Part shown: in pieces, positions 1 to 6,048 of the stretch | How positions within the stretch are numbered: position 1 is the first letter of the stretch | How the letters are laid out: every line of letters begins with the position of its first letter | Origin: Acidobacteriota bacterium | Lineage (GTDB): Bacteria; Acidobacteriota; Terriglobia; Terriglobales; Acidobacteriaceae | NCBI GenBank assembly: GCA_021778875.1 | Contig: JAJYBT010000137.1 | Span: 1 to 6,801 of the forward strand | Reading direction: 5' to 3' | Length of the DNA: 6,801 bases | Made by a program: the position numbers and the translations under genes | Notes under the pieces: generated by a model | Database searches by the model: none | Told to the model about the DNA's origin: nothing | The model's input: only the letters and a program-made list of their open reading frames with translations

Positions 1-21
1 TTTTTCATTTGCTTCTGGCAT
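1..21 (-). CDS. Possible start of a divergent gene, cut by the left edge
   Basis: Read on the minus strand, an ATG at 21-19 opens seven codons (MPEANEK) without a stop before the window ends. A GAGG motif lies about nine bases upstream of it on that strand, a reasonable ribosome binding site. A divergent gene here would explain why the + strand operon begins after about 200 bases of apparently noncoding sequence. Seven codons are too few to identify a product, and such a short open stretch can occur by chance, so this is only a suggestion. Confidence 0.22.
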
Positions 22-228
22 ACTCTTCGACCTCGATTGGGACTCTGCCCGTGTCTCTGAAACCTGCTGGGCGTCGTTCCGGAAACATATATCAGTGTAG
101 CAGCGATGCGAGAGCCTGGTCACAGAGGGCCGCTGCGCTGTTCAGGGCAGGAGTGCATTTACATTTATTAGTCCAATCCAATCTTTTTGTCCGCAATCTG
201 GTCACTCTGCTGCTTTCTTTTTCGGCGT
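22..228. promoter_or_regulatory. Upstream region of the flagellar operon, probable promoter zone
   Basis: No frame here gives a believable protein. The stretch from about 151 to 222 is clearly richer in A+T than the rest of the window, as expected for a promoter ahead of the first operon gene. TTTACA at 158-163 followed 16 bases later by AATCTT at 180-185 is a weak sigma-70-like pair, with only three of six matches in the second box. On the minus strand an extended -10-like TGATATATG lies at 94-86, which could serve a divergent gene. I see no convincing sigma-28 box and no sigma-54 GG-N10-GC element. The promoter role is inferred from position and base composition. Confidence 0.35.
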
Positions 229-591
229 ATGGCGACCACAGGTTCACTTCCGGCGCATACGCCGGAACATCTTCTTCGAGAACCGGAAGCGGCGGAAGCA
301 ACAGTCCTCGCGCATGAAGAGGCGCTAATTCCCGTGTCCCACGCGCCGGCGCAGTCTTCGATTACGCTCAGCCCGGCGATGGCGCTGCTTCCCGTCGAGG
401 TCGATGTAGCGATTCCGATCCGCGAGTTTCGTGTGCGGAATCTGCTGGCTCTCGTTCCGGGGCAGGTGCTGGAGACCCGCTGGGCGCAGGGAGACGACAT
501 GCCGTTGTTTGCGGGCGAGGTGCAGTTGGGATGGAGCGAATTTGATGTGGTGGAAACGGCTTTGGCCGTGCGACTGACCCGGCTGGCATGA
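229..591 (+). CDS. fliN: FliN-type flagellar motor switch protein (SpoA domain)
   Basis: This protein of 120 residues should sit in the cytoplasmic C-ring, where FliN-family proteins build the rotor base, help switching, and dock export substrates through FliH. Residues 1-50 are a polar, Ala/Glu-rich linker. Residues 53-119 look like one SpoA (FliM/FliN C-terminal) domain: LLPVEVDVAIPIREF, the turn LVPGQVLE, then the closing strands GEVQLGWSEF and LAVRLTRLA. It is divergent from enterobacterial FliN, with GWSEF where many have an ARGEV-like segment. I chose ATG 229. A TTG at 187 would add 14 residues that do not look like FliN, and neither start has a clear Shine-Dalgarno sequence; the frame is closed by TAG at 169-171. 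It is the first gene of the operon and no fliM precedes it here. It could be a short FliM/FliN paralogue rather than the main FliN. Confidence 0.8.
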   Translation: MATTGSLPAHTPEHLLREPEAAEATVLAHEEALIPVSHAPAQSSITLSPAMALLPVEVDVAIPIREFRVRNLLALVPGQVLETRWAQGDDMPLFAGEVQLGWSEFDVVETALAVRLTRLA

Positions 592-633
592 CATCGGGGA
601 AGGCAAAGAGAACAGGTACGCACAAGGGCGCGG

Positions 634-939
634 ATGATGAGACGGACGACAACAAATACAGAACCGACGGGAACGGATTCGGCAGGCGGGCTTGGCGTGT
701 GGCTTCTTGAACGGCTGCGGCGGGCACCCCGGCCGCGGCCGCGGTTGGTTCTTCTGGAGCGTGTCACGCTTGCGCCGCGCCAGTCTCTGGCGCTGGTTGA
801 GGCCGAAGGCAGGCGATTCCTCGTGGCCACTTCGCACGAGGGCGGGCCAGTTTTTTACGCTCTCGACCAACAGGAACCGCCGACCGGCGAGGCGCGCCGC
901 AGCGGGCGCGCGGGCGTGGCCGGGAGGATTACATGGTAG
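634..939 (+). CDS. fliO: FliO-like flagellar biosynthesis protein, no visible membrane anchor
   Basis: FliO is an accessory factor that helps FliP oligomerise and be stable; it is usually a small protein with one N-terminal membrane helix and a cytoplasmic tail. The 101 residues here contain the FliO-like core at about 38-68 (LVLLERVTLAPRQSLALVEA, then EGRRFLVATS), and the place directly before fliP fits. The tail after residue 78 is Pro/Arg/Gly rich. The N-terminus is polar, and the only hydrophobic patch is LGVWLL (20-25), too short to span a membrane. AAGGG at 624-628 supports the start at 634, or at the adjacent ATG 637. A different frame opens at ATG 588, overlapping the fliN stop, so the true 5' end of this gene is not certain. 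The stop lies inside the fliP start region, giving a 7-base overlap. Confidence 0.75.
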   Translation: MMRRTTTNTEPTGTDSAGGLGVWLLERLRRAPRPRPRLVLLERVTLAPRQSLALVEAEGRRFLVATSHEGGPVFYALDQQEPPTGEARRSGRAGVAGRITW

Positions 940-1637
940 GCGCGCAGGCCGCAATGTATGTCGCTCCGGCTGCGGCGTCTCTGATGCCTGACCTGAATGG
1001 CCGCCTGCATCCTTCAGACTCGACGCCGTGGACGATTGTCTTTGTCCTGACACTCGTCACGCTGCTCCCGGCGATTCTGATGTGCATGACGCCTCTGGTG
1101 CGGTTGCTTGTGGTGTTTCATTTTCTGCGCCAGGCGCTGGGCACGCAGACGGCTCCATCCAACCCCACGCTGCTGGGGCTGGCCCTGATGATGACCTGGT
1201 TTCTGATGACGCCGGTCCTGACCCAGGTGGACCAGCAGGCGGTGGAGCCGTATCGCGGCGGCCAGATCACCGGGTGGGAGGCGATCGACCGGGGTGCGCA
1301 GCCGGTAAAACATTTTCTGCTGCGTTATGCGCGCGAAAAGGACCTGGCTCTGTTCACCGCCGCCGGGCAGGTTCCCCGGCCCGATACGCCTGCGGATCTG
1401 CCGATGCGGGTGGTGATTCCGGCCTACATTCTGTCGGAGCTGAAGGCTGGCTTCGCCATCGGGGCAGTGCTGTTTCTTCCATTTCTGCTGATCGACATGG
1501 TGACCGCGGCGATTACGACATCGATTGGCATGTTCCAGCTTCCGCCGGTGGTGGTTTCAACGCCGTTGAAGATTCTGCTGTTTGTGATGGTGGACGGCTG
1601 GAACCTGCTGGCCGGATCGCTTCTGAAAAGCTTCTGA
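933..1637 (+). CDS. fliP: Flagellar export gate protein FliP
   Basis: FliP is a membrane protein of which five copies form most of the export pore, with FliQ and FliR. The 234 residues match the family along the length: LVTLLPAILMCMTPLVRLLV (41-60), FLRQALGTQ (64-72), LGLALMMTWFLMTPV (81-95), GAQPVKHFLLR (121-131), KDLALF (136-141), PAYILSELKAGFAIG (163-177), FLPFLLIDMV (181-190) and LKILLFVMVDGWNLLAGSL near the end. The start at 933 has a good GGGAGGA five bases upstream. There is no classical signal peptide: the first 32 residues lack a basic start and a long hydrophobic core. This resembles shorter FliP proteins such as that of Bacillus more than the enterobacterial form. The loop after the third helix group reads GMFQLPP (199-205), where the Salmonella protein has GMMMVPP. 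Confidence 0.97.
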   Translation: MVGAQAAMYVAPAAASLMPDLNGRLHPSDSTPWTIVFVLTLVTLLPAILMCMTPLVRLLVVFHFLRQALGTQTAPSNPTLLGLALMMTWFLMTPVLTQVDQQAVEPYRGGQITGWEAIDRGAQPVKHFLLRYAREKDLALFTAAGQVPRPDTPADLPMRVVIPAYILSELKAGFAIGAVLFLPFLLIDMVTAAITTSIGMFQLPPVVVSTPLKILLFVMVDGWNLLAGSLLKSF

Positions 1638-1642
1638 GGGAG
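1636..1642 (+). promoter_or_regulatory. Ribosome binding site that sets the fliQ start at 1648
   Basis: GAGGGAG overlaps the fliP stop codon and ends five bases before ATG 1648. The GTG at 1642 lies inside this motif, so it cannot use it. The site therefore favours the ATG, which also gives the usual FliQ length. Confidence 0.7.
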
Positions 1643-1647
1643 TGCGG

Positions 1648-1917
1648 ATGACACCAGATATGGTTGCCGAACTTTTGCGCCAGCTGATGAGGGAATCGAT
1701 GATTCTGGCTGCGCCGGTGCTGATTGCAGCGGCTCTGCTGAGCTTTGTTCTAAGCCTGCTGCAAACCCTCACCAGCCTGCAGGAGCAATCGCTGACCACG
1801 GTTCCGCGACTGGCCGCTGTGGCCATCATCCTGCTGGCCGGCATGCCCTGGTTCCTGAGCCGCATGGCGGACTATACCCGGCTTCTGCTGACCGATCTGC
1901 ACCGTTACCTGGGCTAG
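1648..1917 (+). CDS. fliQ: Flagellar export gate protein FliQ
   Basis: FliQ is a two-helix membrane hairpin; four copies pack around the outside of the FliP-FliR core of the export gate. The 89 residues are the normal size. Helix 1 covers about 16-40 (ESMILAAPVLIAAALLSFVL) and helix 2 about 53-75 (PRLAAVAIILLAGMPWFL). Between them lies the family hallmark loop LTSLQEQSLTTVPRL (41-55), the counterpart of the TQIQEQTLSFVPK-like loop in relatives. The start at 1648 was preferred over an in-frame GTG at 1642 because of the ribosome binding site position. The gene follows fliP by 10 bases and is followed by fliR after 20 bases, the standard fliP-fliQ-fliR order. Confidence 0.96.
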   Translation: MTPDMVAELLRQLMRESMILAAPVLIAAALLSFVLSLLQTLTSLQEQSLTTVPRLAAVAIILLAGMPWFLSRMADYTRLLLTDLHRYLG

Positions 1918-1923
1918 AGAGAC

Positions 1924-1930
1924 GGGAGGA
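1924..1930 (+). promoter_or_regulatory. Ribosome binding site of fliR
   Basis: GGGAGGA lies four bases before GTG 1935 and seven bases before ATG 1938. The longer spacing and the codon type make the ATG the better start, although the GTG would only add one residue. Confidence 0.65.
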
Positions 1931-1937
1931 ATCTGTG

Positions 1938-2714
1938 ATGACGGAGTGGAATGAGTTTTTGAGTGCGATGACCCTGGCCCTGGTGAGGGTGAGTGGAATG
2001 GTGACCTTTGCCCCGTTCTTCTCTTCAGCGGCGCTGCCGATGCGGGCCAAGGCGGTGTTCACGCTGGCGGTCGCTTATCTGCTGGCTCCGGTGGTGGCTG
2101 CTCTGCCGAACGCGCATGCTGTTTTGAGTTTCACAGCGTTGCTGGGGGAGTTGGCGGTTGGGCTGGTGTACGGGCTGACGCTTGCCCTGCTGAACGAGAT
2201 GCTGCTTTTTGCCGGCCAGATTGCGGGTCTGCAGTTCAGTTTTTCGCTGGTCAATCTGCTGGACCCCGCGACATCGATTCAGACACCCCTGATGGGCGAA
2301 CTCTTTCAGCTCTTCGGCACGCTGATCGTGCTGGCTGCGGGACTGGACCGCATTCTGCTGGCATCGATGGTGCGAAGCTTTCGCGTTGCGCCTCTGGGAA
2401 GTTACGCCCTGGCTCCACATTCCGCGCTGACAATTGTGCGCGCTGCGGGCGGCATTTTTCTGGCAGCCGTGGAACTGGCTGCCCCGGTGCTGGCGGCCAC
2501 GCTGCTGGTGGAGATCGCCGTGTCTCTGCTGGGCAAGCTCAGTCCGCAGCTTCCGGTCATGTCTCTGACGGTGCCGTTGAAGACGCTGACCGGCTTCGCG
2601 CTGCTGGCTGGATCACTGGCGCTTTGGCCGCGCTTTGTTGAAGCGCGCTTCGACAACCTGCTCGACCTGGCCCAGCGGCTGATCGCCGCTCCGCCAGCCG
2701 GGTCGGGGGGATAA
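1938..2714 (+). CDS. fliR: Flagellar export gate protein FliR
   Basis: FliR is the single subunit that completes the FliP ring of the export gate. The 258 residues have the family's run of hydrophobic helices and its landmarks: RVSGMVTFAPFFSSAALPMRAK near residues 17-38, the acidic-glycine helix GELAVGLVYGL, then AGQIAGLQFSFSLVNLLDP, which matches the family's AGQ...DP segment, and SPQLPVMSLTVPLK near 207-220, the counterpart of the usual PQLNV..L..PLK. Two small departures are visible: the common GHH-like pair before the SF motif reads GLDR, and Asn of PQLNV is Pro. Neither suggests loss of function. It sits 20 bases after fliQ and its TAA stop is 3 bases before the flhB start. Confidence 0.95.
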   Translation: MTEWNEFLSAMTLALVRVSGMVTFAPFFSSAALPMRAKAVFTLAVAYLLAPVVAALPNAHAVLSFTALLGELAVGLVYGLTLALLNEMLLFAGQIAGLQFSFSLVNLLDPATSIQTPLMGELFQLFGTLIVLAAGLDRILLASMVRSFRVAPLGSYALAPHSALTIVRAAGGIFLAAVELAAPVLAATLLVEIAVSLLGKLSPQLPVMSLTVPLKTLTGFALLAGSLALWPRFVEARFDNLLDLAQRLIAAPPAGSGG

Positions 2715-2717
2715 CCG

Positions 2718-3878
2718 ATGCCGGGAGAGCGCACAGAACAGGCGACGCAGCATCGTCGCGAAAAAGCCCGCAAGGAAGGCGACCTGCTGCACAGCCGTGA
2801 ACTTTCGGCCGCGGCCGGCACGCTGGCCGGCGTGATGGCGCTTGGCGCGATGGGCGACGGGACGGTTGAGTCCTGGCGCGCAGGATTTGCCGCATTTCTC
2901 GATCTCGGTTCTGCGGCGCGATGGGAGCCCGCGCAGCTTGAGCCCACTCTTTATTCCATTCGGCGGATATCGCTTTCCCTGGTCGGGCCTCTTGGCATGG
3001 TGATGGCGGCGGTGGCTGCGGCAGCAGTGGGGGTGGGAATTCTGCAGACCGGCGGCATCAGCGTTCACGCCGAAGCGATCGGGTTCAAGCTCGACCGCAT
3101 CAATCCCGTCAGCAATATCAAGAACCTGTTCTCACTGCGCGCGGCGGCGCGGCTAGCCAAATCGCTGCTTCCGGCGGGTCTGCTGGCGGTGTTTGCCGTG
3201 CAGCGCATCTCCAGGCAACTGGCGGAGCCGCCTTTTTCGACGGTGCGGCTGGAAACGCTTGGGTCCGATGTGTTCTCCCTTCTGAGGGCGGCGGCGTGGC
3301 TGCTGTTTGGCTGGGCTCTGGTCGATTATGCGGTGGAATGGCGCAGCCGCGAATCGCGGCTGAAGATGAGCCGCGAGGATTTGCGGGACGAGTACAAGGA
3401 GACGGAGGGCAGTCCGCAGATCCGCAGCCGCATTCGCGGCCTGCAGCGGCAGATGCGCCGCCGCCGCGTGAAGGCGGATGTTTCGCGTGCGGCCGTGGTG
3501 CTGACCAATCCCACGCACTACGCAGTGGCGCTGGGTTTCGACTTTGCATCGATGGATGCGCCGAAGGTGCTGGCGAAGGGGCGGAATCTGCTGGCCGAGG
3601 AGATCAAGGCCGAGGCCCGCTGGGCCGGAGTGCCGATTGTTGAGAACCCGCCGCTGGCCCGCTCGCTGTATCGCACGGTCGAGGTGGGGCAGGCGATTCC
3701 GGTTGATCTGTATGCGGCGGTCGCGGCGATTCTGGCCTACCTCTACAGGCAGCGCGTGGAGTCGGAGATGCGCGAACGGCGCTCGCGCGAAGCCGTTGTG
3801 CGCGCGCAGGAGATGGCGCGTCGCGCGAGCGCGATTCCGATGGCCACGATTCCTCCGGTGGAAGGAGAACTGCGATGA
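2718..3878 (+). CDS. flhB: Flagellar export switch protein FlhB
   Basis: FlhB controls the change of export specificity from rod/hook to filament substrates after it cuts itself. The 386 residues match the normal length. The N-terminus carries the family motif ERTEQATQHRREKARKEGD (4-22) and HSREL (25-29). Four hydrophobic segments follow at about 30-47 (weak), 84-109, 145-163 and 185-206. Between segments two and three are the conserved NPVSNIKNLFSL residues. The cytoplasmic part begins with KMSREDLRDEYKETEGSP, and the autocleavage site NPTH is intact at 264-267 (bases 3507-3518), followed by YAVAL, VPIVENPPLARSLY and IPVDLYAAVAAILAYLY. A charged Arg/Glu-rich tail of about 40 residues ends the protein. 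A G-rich stretch at 2705-2711 is its likely ribosome binding site. Its stop overlaps the flhA start (ATGA, 3875-3878). Confidence 0.97.
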   Translation: MPGERTEQATQHRREKARKEGDLLHSRELSAAAGTLAGVMALGAMGDGTVESWRAGFAAFLDLGSAARWEPAQLEPTLYSIRRISLSLVGPLGMVMAAVAAAAVGVGILQTGGISVHAEAIGFKLDRINPVSNIKNLFSLRAAARLAKSLLPAGLLAVFAVQRISRQLAEPPFSTVRLETLGSDVFSLLRAAAWLLFGWALVDYAVEWRSRESRLKMSREDLRDEYKETEGSPQIRSRIRGLQRQMRRRRVKADVSRAAVVLTNPTHYAVALGFDFASMDAPKVLAKGRNLLAEEIKAEARWAGVPIVENPPLARSLYRTVEVGQAIPVDLYAAVAAILAYLYRQRVESEMRERRSREAVVRAQEMARRASAIPMATIPPVEGELR

Positions 3879-5974
3879 GCGCGACTGCATTGCCCGCCGC
3901 CTCTGCAGGCGCCAACTCGATCCTGGACCGGCTGCGTGAATATATTCTGCCGCTGGCATCGATCAGCGTGATTTTTGTGATGCTGGTTCCGCTGCCGGCA
4001 GCGGGGCTGGACTTTTTGCTGGCGTTGTCGATGGCGGCATCGATTATTGTCTTCCTCTCCGCGGTGCAGATTCGCCGCGCGGTCGAGTTGAGCGTCTTTC
4101 CCACGCTCCTTCTGCTTCTGACGCTGTTTCGTCTGGCTCTGAACATTGCGTCGAGCAGGCGGATTCTTCTGCACGGTTCGGAGGGAACAGGCGCGGCCGG
4201 CAAGGTGATCGAGGCATTCGGCCAGTTCGTCGTGGGTGGCAACTATGTGGTCGGGTTCGTTCTGTTTCTTGCGCTGATTGCGATTCAATTCCTGGTGGTA
4301 TCGCATGGCGCTGTGCGCACGGCCGAGGTGACGGCGCGCTTTACGCTCGATGCGCTGCCCGGCAAGCAGATGGCGATTGACGCCGACATGAACGCGGGGC
4401 TGATTGATGAGGCCGAGGCGCGAAGGCGGCGTCAGGCGATCGCGCGCGAAGCGGAGTTTTATGGCGCGATGGACGGCGCGGCGCGGTTCAACCAGCGGGA
4501 CTCGCTGGCCACCATCCTTATTACATCGATCAACATTATTGCGGGACTGCTGATTGGCACGTTGCAGCAGGGCGTTGACCTGAGCGAGGCGTTGCGCACG
4601 TATACGGTGCTCACGGTGGGCGACGGGCTGGTGACGATGATTCCGTCGCTGCTGGTGTCGGTGGCCGGAGGCATTACGCTGACCCGCGCCAACTCGGCTG
4701 GGATGCTGGGAGGCGAGATTCGCCAGCAACTGCTGGCGCGTCCGGCGACGCTGTATCTGGCTAGTCTTGTCTCGGCAAGCATGTGTCTGATTCCGGGGCT
4801 GCCGAAGCTGGCGTTTTTGCTGGTGGCTGGAGGGCTTTTCTGGAGCGGACGCCGGGTTACAGCCGGGCAGGCTGCCGAGCCGGCCGAGGCCGGACCTGCC
4901 GAGAAGAAGAAGGCAGAGCAGACGCAGGGTGCGGACCTGGCGGGCCTGCTGCGGCTTGAAGACCTGACGCTGGAGATTGGATTTCAGCTCATTCCGCTGG
5001 TGGACGAGAAGCAGGGCGGGCAATTGCTCAACCGGGTGCGCGCGCTACGCCGCCATCTCTCGGCGGAGATGGGCTTTCTGGTGCCTCCGGTGCATATTTC
5101 GGACAACCTGCGCCTGAAGCCGCGGGAGTATGTATTTTCATTGCGTGGAATCGAGATTGGACGCTGGCAGACGGAGGGAACTCAACTGCTGGCGGTCTCG
5201 GGAGACCCGAACAGACGGCCGCTGACGGGCAGAGAGGCGCGCGAACCCGCATTTGGAGTGCCTGCGGTGTGGATTGCTCCGGCACTGGAAGACCAGGCAA
5301 TGGCCTCGGGTTATTCGGTGGTGGATGCGGTTACGGTGATGACCACGCATCTGGGAGAGCTGATCCGGCGGCACTCGAGCGAACTGCTTGGCCGGTCGGA
5401 GACCAAGCGGCTGATGGATGCGCTCAATGAGAGCCATCCCAAGCTGATCGAGGAACTGGTTCCGAAACTGCTTTCTCTGGGCGAAGTGCAGCGCGTGCTG
5501 GAGCAACTGCTGCGGGAGCGGGTGTCGATCCGCGACCTGGGCGCGATTCTTGAGGCGCTTCTTGAGACAGCGCCGGCAAACAAGAGCCTGGTGGCCCTGG
5601 TGGAAGCAGCACGCCAGGCGCTTCGGCGGCGGCTTATCCAGCCGTTGCTTGATGGCGATGGCCAGTTGCCGGTCTTGCTGCTTGATTCCGCGCTGGAGGA
5701 TGAGATTCTCTCAGCCCTGGCTCCGGAGACCGGGCAGCGACTGCTCGCGCCTGCCGGGGCATCCGGCACTCCGGTATTGCGCAGGCTTACCGATTCTTTG
5801 AGACAACGTATCGGTGCAACGCCCGCCGCGGCCCTTCCGGTGCTTCTCTGTCCGAGTCCGGCGCGCTACTACGTCAAGCGCTGGCTGGACCCGATCCAGC
5901 CGCGGCTGGCGGTGGTGGCCGCAGGGGAAATTCCTCACGAAGTGCGCCTGCGCCCGGTTGGAACCCTGCGGTGA
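3875..5974 (+). CDS. flhA: Flagellar export apparatus protein FlhA
   Basis: FlhA forms a ring in the basal body; its cytoplasmic half binds chaperone-substrate complexes and its membrane half couples proton flow to export. The 699 residues match the family length. Residues 24-320 hold about eight membrane segments. The FHIPEP region is well kept: AGKVIEAFGQFVVGGNY (108-124), AEVTARFTLDALPGKQMAID (150-169) with the key Asp of AIDADMNAGLI, and FYGAMDGAARF (195-205). The usual FVRGDAIAG is FNQRDSLAT, keeping the Asp. A Lys/Ala/Glu-rich linker (330-352) leads to the export domain, with VPPVHISDNLRL, GYSVVDAVTVMTTHL and EELVPKLLSLGEVQRVLEQL followed by RERVSIRDL. GAAGGAG at 3861-3867 supports the start at 3875. 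It is coupled to flhB through ATGA. The virulence-type homologue SctV is unlikely given FliO and FliA beside it. Confidence 0.98.
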   Translation: MSATALPAASAGANSILDRLREYILPLASISVIFVMLVPLPAAGLDFLLALSMAASIIVFLSAVQIRRAVELSVFPTLLLLLTLFRLALNIASSRRILLHGSEGTGAAGKVIEAFGQFVVGGNYVVGFVLFLALIAIQFLVVSHGAVRTAEVTARFTLDALPGKQMAIDADMNAGLIDEAEARRRRQAIAREAEFYGAMDGAARFNQRDSLATILITSINIIAGLLIGTLQQGVDLSEALRTYTVLTVGDGLVTMIPSLLVSVAGGITLTRANSAGMLGGEIRQQLLARPATLYLASLVSASMCLIPGLPKLAFLLVAGGLFWSGRRVTAGQAAEPAEAGPAEKKKAEQTQGADLAGLLRLEDLTLEIGFQLIPLVDEKQGGQLLNRVRALRRHLSAEMGFLVPPVHISDNLRLKPREYVFSLRGIEIGRWQTEGTQLLAVSGDPNRRPLTGREAREPAFGVPAVWIAPALEDQAMASGYSVVDAVTVMTTHLGELIRRHSSELLGRSETKRLMDALNESHPKLIEELVPKLLSLGEVQRVLEQLLRERVSIRDLGAILEALLETAPANKSLVALVEAARQALRRRLIQPLLDGDGQLPVLLLDSALEDEILSALAPETGQRLLAPAGASGTPVLRRLTDSLRQRIGATPAAALPVLLCPSPARYYVKRWLDPIQPRLAVVAAGEIPHEVRLRPVGTLR

Positions 5975-5978
5975 GAGG

Positions 5979-6003
5979 GCTGCGTGGGCTTGGCTGACGC
6001 AGC
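5979..6003 (+). other. Short perfect inverted repeat between flhA and fliA
   Basis: GCTGCGT (5979-5985) and ACGCAGC (5997-6003) are exact reverse complements separated by 11 bases, starting five bases after the flhA stop. The stem has seven pairs, five of them G-C. There is no T-run after it, so it does not look like an intrinsic terminator. It could slow decay or be a processing or partial attenuation point that sets fliA dose separately from the export genes; in GC-rich sequence it may also be chance. Confidence 0.4.
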
Positions 6004-6048
6004 GGCGCAGTTGCGATGGGAAGAGTGGCATGAGGGAAAGGGTCTGAC

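Noticed and set aside
2..100. Open + strand frame 2 at the left edge ending at TAG 98-100, as the tail of an upstream gene
   Set aside because: The 32 residues, including an ILFDLDWDS stretch, are too few and not clearly like any family; an HAD-type motif was considered but the key residues do not fit.
9..317. + strand frame of 102 codons across the upstream region
   Set aside because: It runs into fliN in another frame, has no ribosome binding site and no recognisable protein features.
168..830. Minus-strand frame opposite fliN and fliO
   Set aside because: The Arg/Ser-rich product looks like a shadow and the + strand frames have family matches.
1028..1651. + strand frame of 207 codons inside fliP
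   Set aside because: It overlaps fliP in another frame and gives a low-complexity Gly/Ala/Asp-rich product; fliP is unmistakable.
4490..4505. FlhA motif change from VRGDA to NQRDS as a functional novelty
   Set aside because: The important Asp is kept, and I recall similar QRD variants in FlhA proteins of several phyla, so it is more likely an ordinary lineage variant.
3743..5023. Long minus-strand frame (426 codons) opposite flhB and flhA
   Set aside because: It is antisense to two strongly conserved genes. Its Arg/Gln/His-rich product is typical of the shadow of GC-rich coding sequence and has no recognisable domain.
933..5974. Virulence-type type III secretion system instead of a flagellum
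   Set aside because: FliO, a FliN-type protein, the flhB-flhA pair and a sigma-28 gene point to a flagellum; no secretin, needle or translocator gene is present.
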